Positions 14,001-24,607 of a stretch of 64,000 bases of DNA are shown here, one piece after another. Numbering within the stretch: position 1 is the stretch's first letter; every line of letters begins with the position of its first letter. The position numbers and the translations under genes were made by a program. The notes under the pieces were generated by a model that worked only from the letters and a program-made list of their open reading frames with translations, was not told the origin of the DNA and did not search any database. Source of the DNA: Callaeas wilsoni. Lineage: Eukaryota > Chordata > Aves > Passeriformes > Callaeidae. The stretch spans positions 390,389 to 454,388 of the forward strand of contig VWPU01002071.1 of the NCBI GenBank assembly GCA_013398955.1, read 5' to 3'.

Positions 14001-15440
14001 CTATAATTTATTCCCTAGCACTAATTTTGTCATAATTTTGTCAATACCTTCATTGAAAAAGTTTTTTCTCTTCTTCTGAAGAAAAAAAAAAAAAGAGTTC
14101 AAACTTTCTACGAAAACAATAAGACTTGGTAGCACTAATTCTCAATTTTGTTTTTTAATCTTCCCCATAAAAGACGATACAATCATAATATAAATCTTTT
14201 TTAAATTGCCTTTTTTTTTTTGTAAACTTTCGCTTATTTTATAATGGGGAATGAGAAAAACGTTGCTTTTCATAAATTTCTTGAACTTCCTTTTTCCCTT
14301 TTTCTTACCATCTTTTAATATTTATCTGTTGATGACTCACTGCTTGACCTATTCTAATATTCAAAAGCCAATCCCTCAATCCTTTAGGTATTGTACTGTA
14401 GCTGTTACACTGGAAAGCAAATTTCAAGGTATATCATTGAAATCTATAGGGATTCTATGTGCAAAAAAACCAGCTAAATTATCATTGATATTTTGTAAAT
14501 TAATCCTCTGAATAATAGGTAGTCATTATACTCTTAGTGAATTTTTCATGCTCTGAACATGCACTTTAGCAGCTGCACTAGAAATGACACGAACTCTGGT
14601 TACTGTTAACAGATAAAAGCTGATTTTGAGTTTTTAATTACTTTAAGTATGGTTAAAAAGCTAAACGATTGGACCACTCAGATATTTTAAATGCACATAG
14701 TTTTCCCGTATAAATTTAAAGAAAAAGTCAGTCAATTTATATTTGAACATACTTGTTTCTTTTAGTATTTTTTTCCCACAAGCATATTCATTCCAACAAT
14801 TACAGTTCAGTCAAATATCTGCAGCAGGATGTGGAAACGGTAATTATTTGAATACGTTTGTTTTCCAGACAACGTGTATTTATAACCAGAGTTGATAGTA
14901 GAGTTATGCTTAATATAAGAGGAGGAAAGGACAAAGAAGACATAATGTAAAAAACCCCTAAATTATTCTTAATATATGACAAATTTATTATTGAGTTTTC
15001 AGAGTTTTATATTTTTCGACTGTGCTAACAGTGTAAACGGTATTTTTGCACTGATTGCAGAGGTAGAAAATAGCATTTACTTAACAAAAAAATTCAATTT
15101 ATTTCTTTGTAAACAACCATAAGTCTAGAAATATTTTTTTTTTCTTTTATCACATGTTGTGTCAGATATAGCTTCAAAATTTAGATCTCTAAAATTATTT
15201 TTGAAGATATAGGGATGACATAGGTACTGATATTAAGTCTTCATTGACTATGTTGGCTACATCACCACTGAATGTAAAGGAAGATTATATAGAAACAATT
15301 ATGTTCAGCCATCAACATTAAGGGCTCTACATCTTGCAGCTGAATGTCATTCCTTAATATATGGATGTTTAGTTTGTACTAAATTGTACCCCTCCTCTCT
15401 TTCTTTTCAAAAGCTAGATCATGATAATGATAATAATCTT
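11025..15440. other. Unique AT-rich sequence, no gene seen
   Basis: No repeat element or gene recognised. There is a short TTG/T-rich patch at about 11946-11981 and several A or T runs of 10 to 14 bases. Open frames here are short and unconvincing. Confidence 0.5.
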
Positions 15441-15945
15441 CTGGAACGTGGCTGGCCCACCTGCAGCTCCCTGGATCCTCCTTCTTGACCCTCTGGAAGA
15501 CAGGAGGAACATTTGCATTTTTCCAGACCTCTGAAACCAGCTCATTAAGTCACCATGTTGCCATTACTTTTCATGGGTAATCATGAGTGGCCTCTTAGCT
15601 TGTTATCAGCTGGCTGATGTCAGCTCCTTCAGTGCTTGTGGGTACATCCTACCAAATCCCATAGATCTGTGTGTGTCCAGTTTGTAGAAATGGTAAAACT
15701 TCCCAAGTTCAGACTCTTCCGCGGGTCTCAGGAACCAGGGATCATTGAAAGCCAGTCTTAACAATAAAGACCATGAAGAAGGCATTGAATATCTCAGCCT
15801 TTTCCATGTCCTCTATTGCCATGCACTCTGTACCACTTAGTAACAAACTCACATTTTCTCCCATTTCCTTTTGCTGCTGATGTACCTGTAGAAACCCTTT
15901 TTTGGTTTTCATGGCCCTTGCCAGATGCAGATCCAAGTTAGTTTT
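15441..15945 (-). mobile_element. CR1 LINE fragment, internal ORF2 part, minus strand
   Basis: The minus-strand frame at 15742-15936 reads LHLARAMKTKKGFLQ, then LLLSGTECMAIEDMEKAEIF and NAFFMVFIVKTG. This is the linker between endonuclease and reverse transcriptase in CR1 ORF2 (family pattern: a KGFYKYI-type motif, then KAE.FNAFFASVF). Further left, the same strand reads on through the start of the reverse-transcriptase domain with frameshifts. Unlike the other copies, this one lacks the 3' tail, so it is an internal remnant truncated on both sides. Edges are approximate. Confidence 0.85.
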
Positions 15946-18475
15946 GTTGTATCAGGTATACCAGCAGCAAAAGCAACACTTATCCTGGGCTGCACAACCT
16001 TCCCAATAGGATAAGGAAGTTGTGTTAGGAACCATTACAACAAGGCTTCTTTCTTAGACTGTGCCATCTTTCCCAAAGAATAGAAAATTAATGTAATTCA
16101 TAAAATGTCATATAGACATGTGATTGAAATATTTTTCCCTCTGAGTCCCTCTACTCTCTGCACTGTTATTTGCCCTTAAAGTGCAACACTTTTGTAACAT
16201 CATTACCTGTATTTCTTTGTAGAAGGAATGAGAAGGATACAAATATTTTTGGAACATTGTTAAGCATTTCAGACCATACATAGCACGAGTGATGTTCCAA
16301 ACATGGTTATTCCATTGACCATACAATAAGGTACTAACAATTATCCTTAGTCTAGAACTGTCTGGTTAATATCTACATATGCTACATTAGAAATATTGTG
16401 TGCCTAAGGTTTCATTCACCTGCCCCTGTTAGGTGGCATTTGTCATTACCTGCAGGCAACTGAATTGAGCCCCATATGCCAGAAAAAATGACATGAGATG
16501 CACAGTTATTAGCAAGTAAAAAGATAAAAAAGTTATTTAAAAATACAAATCTTTCAAAATAGTAAAAGCTTCAGTATCTGTTTTACCAGGTCCTCATTTC
16601 TTCATTTTGGTAAGTGAAAGCCTATTTTTAATCTAAAAGAAAAAAAGCCAAGTTTTTGATTTTTGATTTTGTTTACTAAATCTAAGCACTGAAGTAGAAC
16701 ATTGCCTGCTAATGTGTTTTGAAGGTTATGTTCACTTTCCTTGTTTTAAGGATGAGACCTCCAAACTCAGAATAAAATCTCTCTGACTACAGAATTAAAA
16801 AATATATAACAAAAATCTGACAATAATATAATATATCGGTTGAGTTACTGGACAAGCAGATGAAAGCATATGCATGGTCTCTTAAGTGTATTATATTTAC
16901 AAGACATCTATAAGCAGATAGATTGTTTTATATTCAAATGGAACAATTATTTTGTTTCATTTAATTTCACTTTTGGCCTAAATAAATATTCCTTTTTACA
17001 TCCACAACAATAAAGTAATATTTTAAGAATTGATTTATTTTCTTGTTTCCTATTCCTTATTTGGACTGGTTTTGCATTGTTTTATTCCTTTTTTCCCCCT
17101 CAGTTCTGTCTGCAAAGAAATAAGATTTGGAATCTCTAGCCTGTTGAGAAGACTAGATCCGTGCAAGAATTGAAGTAATATTGAGCTATTTAATAAGTAT
17201 TTCATAATAGAGACTAGTATACTTTTATGACATGCACTGGACATAGTACTAATTGATCTACATGATCTGTTCATAGTACTAATTGTGATTCATAAGCCAA
17301 TTAAAGGAGGGAGAGAATTGCTATTCAATCTTAGTATTCTATTAAAATGATAGGATTGCTTCTAAACTTGAATGGAAGGAATTGATTAATCTAACACATA
17401 GATCGTAATTATTTTTTTCTAAAATAAAGTCATTATTTATGGGTATACATCAAAACATTTCTACTTTAATAATATTAAAAATACATAACATAATAAGTTA
17501 CCTGAATTTGAGGTAAGTAGACAAATAACCAAAAACCTCCTAACTTACGTGTGTGTCTAGTGAGTATACTAATGACCCAGACACTTATACTTAAAATGAA
17601 ATAACTTCTACCTAACTGGTGAACACTACCTTGTAATGCCAGATAGATGAACTACCTCCAGAAAAACCTATAACGCAAGAAATATTGTGTTTATAGAAGG
17701 AAAAATGAGCTTGTGCACTGAAAAGCTCAAAAAATAGCTTTCCAGGTTTTGCTTCAAATCTCTTGACTCAGTTACCTGTTCACTACAGTCAGTAGCTGTG
17801 GTTTGCCTGAAGAGCCTAAAACTTTTACTTTCTTTCAACTCTTCCTTTACCGATATCTACACTGATACAAATTCCTGCCACTTGCCTCTTTACAATATCT
17901 CAGCCTTTCCATTCAATCTGCTAACAGCATTGCTGCATTTTGGTGTTCTCTTTTGTTATCTGCTTTGCCCCCATGCCTTTTTGACCTCTTACCATCTTTC
18001 TTCTCTCCCTGCCAAGAAATAAGCAAGAAAACTAGCTTAATCTTCTGTTTTTCCTGCTTTGTGGATCAACCCACTATTTTCTAAATCTCTTCAGCATCTT
18101 CCAAAGTTAATCTTTTTATCCTCTTTGTCAGGCTTCTGTTGCTTAAACCTTTTCTTTATTATTTCAGTAATATTTTCCTTATTCAATGTTTCTTGCCTAA
18201 TCACTTTTTGGTACTATTTGGTACATTTTATTGTCTCATTTTCACTCTATCTTACCTATGTTTTAAAATTCTAGAGCTTAATCCTCTTCTTACCTTCTTT
18301 ATAGCATGATTTTTGTGCATCTTTTAGTTCTGAATGTACACTCTTGGATAGACCCAGTCTATTAATATACAACTCCATGGCTGGTGTCACCATCAATCTA
18401 TTAAGGGTTTTTCAATACTGGGGTTGTCTTCACGTCACCAGGTCTGCTGGCATCAGATAGCATTCATCTTTCTCA
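15946..18475. other. Unique AT-rich sequence, no gene seen
   Basis: No repeat or gene recognised. The pyrimidine-rich interval 17798-18290 gives hydrophobic open frames on the plus strand (74 and 71 codons) with no recognisable family. Confidence 0.5.
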
Positions 18476-18735
18476 TCCTTATGGAAGGTATCTCTGGAGA
18501 TCATTTAGTCCAAATCACCTGCCCAGGCAGCAACACCCAGAGCAGGTTATACAGGAACGTGTCCAGGTGGGTTTTGAATGTCTAGAGAGGGAGCTTACAT
18601 GACCTCCCTGGGCAGCCTGTTCCAATGCTCTGCCACATTCAGTGTAAAGCAGCTCTCCCTCATGTTGAGGTGGAACTTCTGCGTTCTAGTCTCCTAACAT
18701 ATCCCTTCTTGCATTGCATGTGTAGAGATTCCTCC
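18476..18735 (-). mobile_element. CR1 LINE 3' fragment, minus strand
   Basis: The plus strand shows the reverse complement of a CR1 3' region. A GGAGATCATTTAGTCC-type line is followed by the GGTGGGTTTTGAATGTCT motif, then CTGGGCAGCCTGTTCCAATGC and a GTAAAGCAGCTCTCC line, all in the order of the CR1 consensus. The terminal octamers are absent or decayed. The copy is 5' truncated at about 18735. Confidence 0.88.
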
Positions 18736-18984
18736 CTTGAGTGCGGATAACCCTTAAGGTTACTCCTCAAGGTTAAGCAAAAGAGGTTTGCCCAAGGTCT
18801 TTGGTATGGGTGAATAATATCAATCTCTACTTAATAATTGGCTTTGCCAGGTTTAATACAATTGCTTTAATATAATTGCTTCAATATTGCATCATAGTGC
18901 ACTATAATAGTTATTATAGCACTCATACTGTGCAATAAAAAATTCTGATTAAAATCTTTTGGTTTATCACTATCATAATAAAAA

Positions 18985-19172
18985 CAGCTTCACCAGAGAA
19001 GCTGTAAATACCCCATCACTAGAAACATTCATGGTCAGGTTGGACAGCAATCTGAGTAACTTGATCTAGTTGAAGATGTCTTGTTCGTTGCAGGGGGATT
19101 AGACCAGATGACTTTTAAAGGTCCCATCCAACCCAAGCTACTCTGTGATTCTGCGATTCTATGATTCTATTT
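18985..19172 (+). mobile_element. CR1 LINE 3' fragment, plus strand
   Basis: This short sense-strand CR1 tail ends with the diagnostic 3' terminus: AAGGTCCCATCCAACCCAAG, then CTGTGATTCTGCGATTC and TATGATTCTAT at about 19140-19171. It is heavily 5' truncated (under 200 bases). It faces the minus-strand CR1 at 18476-18735, so the two copies form a diverged inverted pair with their 3' ends pointing outward. Confidence 0.93.
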
Positions 19173-21504
19173 CTCTGTCCTCTGATCTTCATTCCAGTCT
19201 ATTATATATGAAGACATACACATTTCTCTCCCTTTTCTAAGTTTATTCTTGCTGTGATTAAACAGAAAAATGCACAGAATTCAGGTGAGGGAGCAAAAGC
19301 AAGAGAGGTCAGACAAAATGTAATGGTGCTGTCACAATCTTTTGATATCGTGAGTACTCAGATGTTAGTAAATGGGGCTCAGCTAAGCTTAAAAGTAAGA
19401 AAAAAAACTCTCACAACTTATTTAGTACTTTCAATCTATGTGCTGGCTATTTAAAGATATATTTTCTGTTGTGCAGGTTTTTTGAATTTTTTTGCAAAAA
19501 TGCAAAGACATTTATACTTGCTGAATTTCACAATACGCAGTCATTCAGCAGCACCTCCTTCAGTGACATTTTGCCTGGATATGCTCATTATCACCATAGT
19601 AACTGAAACTCTTCCTTCATCCAATTCTACATATGTCTTCCTTTTCTCTCATCCTTCATCCTGCTTCTGAGGGAGAATTTATATGAAGAAGCTGTTATAT
19701 TATAGGAACAGTTACATGTTGTGTATTCAAAGTAATTGGCATATTTTTACTCACTCTCCAAATTTAGGATAGGCGGACTTTTAACTTTTTACATATGTGT
19801 GATCAATAATCACTTGTCTAATTATTTACCAATATTTTGTGATTGATTTTAAACTGAAAGATGTCGTCTGGCAGATTAGATAACAACATCTCAAGAAGAA
19901 ATTATCGGCACAAAAAACTGAGTTCTACAAAAGAAGTGGACAACAGAAATTGTACTCAACTAGCAGATGGGAAAGGCTGAAGTAAAAAGGAAGATATCTG
20001 GTAAATTACCAGTGAGTTACACAGAGAAATGAATTCATATATTCATCTAAAATAATATTAGTAATAATAATAAAAATATATTCCAAAGTTCATGAGCATT
20101 CAGATATATTAGTCTCAAGTGGACATTTTCCTGGATTTTCCATTACTTCTGTGTGAAGCATAGAGATGTTGAACACTGGAAAATTTTTTATTTTAGTAAT
20201 TGTCATTTCTCATGTGCACCTTAATCCTGTGAATATATATAGACATTTCACCCAGGAATAATATTTTTAATTTATTAAAAACCCTAATAGTAGATGAATT
20301 ACATAGAAAAATATATGTCCAGGGAGAAGATCTTTATGCTACTGTTGTTCACTACTCTTCAGCAAGTGTCTTCCTGATGCTGAAATACGTGGAGTCCTGC
20401 CCTGGGAAAACTGCCTTGATGGAAGATTATTTAGACAGACTAAATTTAAGTATTCCACCTGAGGCAAAGGTGATTAAGCATTCTCCTGGGATATCTTGAA
20501 TTTCTATGAGAACCTGCATGTTCACTGATTGCCTGATATTAGTCACAAAGCCAAAGGAAATAGCAGGAAATAGTGATCAGACCTTTCACAAAAGTTTGAA
20601 GCACAACTTGAAAAACAGTTATTTCTCAAAGGTTGAATACAAGGTCTGTGTCAAAGGTCATAACAAACTGTTTTTTTAAGCCACTGAGGTGGCTTAAGGC
20701 TACTCAGGCTTAATTTATGATGCCTGAGAAGATGGAATATGAATAGAAATCTTAGGGGGTTCGGGTAATCTTTTTTCCTAGATCACATCCATAGTTCTTC
20801 CAGCCATCTGATGGGGTCATGTAGGAAAGTTAATGACAGGTTTACCTGTTCCCTTTCCCTATGATACCTACCCCTGCCTATAAGCCAGATCTGTCAGGAA
20901 CTGAACTGGCATCCTAGTCCATGTCTTGTCTAGCTATTCAATGATTTGTGAGGGGCTCCTTGTTCCATTACTGAAGTATTTCCCTGGTTTGCACCAGTCC
21001 CTGTTCAGTCTACCCACTTTGATTGAAAATCCCAATATTATCACTCTCTTCTGTCTTGTCTTTGCTAGTTGAAGCTTTGGGATAAGCCTACATGAAACAT
21101 GCTTTCATAATTGTGGCTGAAGCTTCCTAGCAGGTCCAATTCAGATCCAAGCTAAAAGTGTCAAAAGATCTGGACTAGGACCAAGTTCAAGACCTGAGTT
21201 GTAAGGAGAACTTTATAGATAATAAGGATAGAATTTGGAGTTAGCAAAATTAATGAGTTGGCTTATCTATTGACTTATTTATCATTAGTAACAAATAAAC
21301 AGACAAACCAAGCCAAAACAAAAACAGTGAAAGTTATATTAGTTATATTAGACATCTATATTATGATGGCACATGGAACTGTGGGGTTTTTTTTCTGGAT
21401 TATCTCTCAAAGAAAACTCAGATGACTTTTTACTGAGACAACTATATCTTAGGTAGCAAAAAAAAAAAAAAAAATGCAATAAAGTACTTCTTTACATTTG
21501 GGAT
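19173..21504. other. Unique sequence with one perfect hairpin, no gene seen
   Basis: No gene or element recognised. A perfect 9-bp inverted repeat with a 4-base loop lies at 20676-20697 and an A17 run at 21458-21474. The last five bases (21500-21504, GGGAT) are the left target duplication of the following LTR. Confidence 0.5.
20676..20697. repeat. Perfect hairpin, 9-bp stem and 4-base loop
   Basis: The arms TTAAGCCAC and GTGGCTTAA are exact reverse complements around the loop TGAG. There is no terminator or RNA gene context. It may be chance. Confidence 0.8.
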
Positions 21505-22084
21505 TGTCACAGGTTAAGCCCAACTGGCAACTAAACAACATGGACCCACATGCTCACACTCCTCCCCAGCCCTCCCACCCCGTTCTGGTGAAACAGGGCA
21601 AAGAATCAAAAGTAAAACTTTTAAGTTGAGACAAAAACAGTCTAATAATTGAAATAAAATTAAATATAATGATATCAATAAATAATAATAATGAAAATAA
21701 AGTGAAAAATTGAACCAAGTGATGCACAATACAATTGCTCACCACCCACTGACTGATACCAAACCCTATCCTCAAACCGTATCCCCAAACTCCAATTGGC
21801 CCCTCGGGCCAACTCCCCTGCTTTATGTACTGATTGTGACTTTGTATGGTGGGGAATAAACCTTTGGCCAGTTCAGATCCTCTGTCCCAGCTATGCTTCC
21901 TCCCAGTTTTTTGTCCACTCACTGGCATAGCATGAGACGCTGAAAAACTCTTTGATTTAGGGTAAGCACTACTTAGCAATAACCAAAATATTAGTGTGTT
22001 ATCAATGTTATTCTCATACTGAATCCAAAACACAACACTGTACCAGCTACTGAGATTAACTCTATCCCAGCCAAAACCAAGATC
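21505..22084 (-). mobile_element. Solo LTR, avian ERVL-like, minus strand
   Basis: Read on the minus strand, the element opens with the GGTTTTGGCTGGGATAGAGT line typical of a common avian ERVL-type LTR. It continues through GTAGCTGGTAC and a TTGCTAAGTAGTGCTTAC block, and ends in GGGCTTAACCTGTGACA. It is flanked by a 5-bp direct repeat, GGGAT, at 21500-21504 and 22085-22089, the target duplication length known for ERVL-type elements. The outer six bases at the U3 end have lost the canonical TG. There is no internal retroviral sequence next to it, so it is a solo LTR left by recombination. The long open frame at 21554-22033 lies inside it and is not a gene. Confidence 0.9.
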
Positions 22085-22089
22085 GGGAT

Positions 22090-24463
22090 AGATCTAAACA
22101 GGAAGAAAATTAAACTACTGAAAAATAGAAAAATCAAGATTATTGACTGCCAAAGGAACATTAGATCACTATACTCAAAAAGAAGAGTTAATAATAATAT
22201 AATAAAAATGTGGAAAATATATAGACTTCTGGAAAATTGAAATAATTTTCCTGTATATATTAAATCAGGTAAATGTTACTAATGCTGCAGAATATTGACA
22301 GAAAATAGTCTAGGCAAATTTACATGTAGTACCAGACTCTTTAATATTGAGCTACTTATTCAGAGAATTGGATGCAAAGGCAGTCATCTTAAACACAATG
22401 TATTATAAACATTTAATAAACTTTATAATTGTGGAATTAAATCAATATAATTAGGAATTAATCACCTAAAATCCATGTTTAGTTGATTTTCTTGTGAGTT
22501 CTTTAAATCTAAATTGAAAATAAGTCATATCTTCTGAATTTTGACTATGGTCTTGTGCTTCAAGAAGGAAAGAAGTCTTTATTCTATTCTATAAATACCT
22601 CTAATGTTAATTTTTTTCCAAACCACACCTCAAAATAGAATACTATCAAGCATCAGGAAAAAATGTTTCTCTATTTTTTTAATTCAGAATTTTCTGGAGC
22701 TTATTTATCAGCTTATTTATTATGTTGACATTTAAGATGATTATTAGCTGGTTTTTTTTAAAGGGATGGGCCAGTATAAACAGAAGCAACCAGAATAATT
22801 TTAGCAAATTAATACATACACTATATTGCATGGGGGGCAGGAGATCAGATACATTGTTTTGCTTCATCATGGTAATGGTTTACCTTGCTTAATTAGTCCC
22901 TAGAGAAAATTCTTACAGGTAGCTGACAGCTGACTGTGTCTGACTTTTGAGATTATGCCAGCATTCATGGTTCTTGGCAGTGATGTAATCAAGTTTTTTT
23001 CTCCCAGATAGTAAAGCATTAAATCACTAAAAGTATTTGCATGTTTACAGGTATATTTTTTGCATATGGGAGTATTATTTTTTTACTTTGCATTCTTCTG
23101 CCTATTCTGGATAAGAGATTGTTATTCGGCATTTTTATACATTTCTGAATAGGAATTTGTACAAGATGATTCTTAGAAAATATAGTTAGCAAAAAAAAAT
23201 TCCAGCACTTTTGGGTAGTACCCTTCTTCTTTCATGAAACTATTATCCTTGTGGTTTTAGACATATTTTACCATGATTCCATGAGTTGGGCAGACATCAA
23301 AAATCCAAATGATGTGTGGAGATACACTATATCTAATGAGGGCTGGGTTTAACGGTCTGTGTTCAGAATATTTTATGTGTTTCAAGTAATGTATTTTGAT
23401 CAGCGAATGAAAGCAGTGTGAATACATTAGAGTGAAATTTTAGAGATTCATTACATGCAAATTTTTTATCTTCAACACTTCCTTTTTTCCTTCAAAATGG
23501 ATCAGATTTAGAAATTACGTCTTTTCTAAGATATAAAATGTTTCCCTTTCCCCCTCACTTTGGCTAAGTATTTTAAATATCCACATAATTTGAAAAAATA
23601 CTCAGTCTCTTTGAGTTGCCCTGATATATTACAGTCTGAAGAACAACAGTGTTTATTATGCCTTTTAATTTTTTTATTTAAATACACTGGGTATCCCACT
23701 ATTCAGATACCCTGGATTCTCTTGTGTTTCTCCCATGAGAGTACAGAAGAGTAGGAATGATAGTCTGAAAATTGTGGAATTGTAAAGAGAAATTAAAATA
23801 TTTTTAATTTTTTAAAATTAAAATAGTTAGTGTTTTAAATGTTATTTTGAGTCTGTGAACACTTGCTTCTTGGTTAAGAAATAATCAAAAATCCTATGAA
23901 ATACAGCACATATGAAATCTAAAAAACCTCTTTTGCCATAAATATTATCCTTCATTATTTAAAATTTTCCACTCTTTCCCTCATCTCCCTTGCTTGGGTG
24001 AAAATACTATATTTAATTGGATAAAGAACAGAATATAAAGTATTTACTATTCAGTTATAAAGAACATAATATTTAGTCAACTATTATTATAACTATTATA
24101 ATCAGTGATTGTTCTAAAGAAAATACAACATTTAAAAAAGCCTAGAAGGTAATCAGACAGCTCATCTGATTGGTGAAATTTGACAGTTGGGATACTTTGC
24201 AGAGATAATAACAATCAGTATGGAAATACATAGAGAGAATCTTAGAAGGTCATGCATTTTCTTAAAGTAAATCTGTAGGTCTTCATTGCTTTAGTCTGCA
24301 CACTCTGAAGATGCTTCATTTTAACTGAATATATAGTTTTTCACATCATGAGTCTATTCTATTCTGCCATTGACTAAAGTTTGGATTTCCCAGATTGTAC
24401 AAGACAGACTGTATGTGGGTTGTTGTCTTTTTTTTTTTTTTTTTCCTTTCTAGTAACTCTTCT
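22090..24463. other. AT-rich unique sequence, no gene seen
   Basis: No repeat element or gene recognised. An AT-only, self-complementary patch lies around 23795-23825 and a T16 run at 24429-24444 just before the SINE. Confidence 0.5.
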
Positions 24464-24585
24464 CAGATTACAGAATCTCAGAATCTTCTGAGTTGGAAGG
24501 GACCCACAAGTATCATCAAGTCCAACTCTGAGGTAAATGGCGCATATTGGGATCAAATCCACCACTTTGGTGTTATGAATATAGG
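24464..24585 (-). mobile_element. tRNA-Ile/CR1 chimeric SINE (TguSINE1-like), minus strand, 5' part degraded
   Basis: On the minus strand the right part reads ATAACACCAAAG, then GTGGATTTGATCCC, then a degenerate ATGCGCCA. This is the anticodon-side stem, T arm (B box GGTTCGATCC, here GGATTTGATCC) and acceptor end of a tRNA-Ile. It runs directly into a CR1 3' tail: AGAGTTGGACTTGATGAT, then CTTGTGGGTCCCTTCC and AACTCAGAAGATTCTGAGAT. A tRNA-Ile head joined to a CR1 tail is the structure of TguSINE1, first described in zebra finch. The 5' tRNA half with the A box is not clear and may continue diverged to about 24607. It is not a functional tRNA gene. Confidence 0.85.
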
Positions 24586-24607
24586 TGAATGAATACTCTA
24601 CAAAAAA

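Noticed and set aside
21554..22033. 159-codon minus-strand frame, the longest in the window
   Set aside because: It lies wholly inside a solo LTR with target duplication and has no retroviral domain.
24520..24585. A functional tRNA-Ile gene
   Set aside because: Only the 3' half is recognisable, it is mutated, and it is fused to a CR1 tail; it is part of a SINE.
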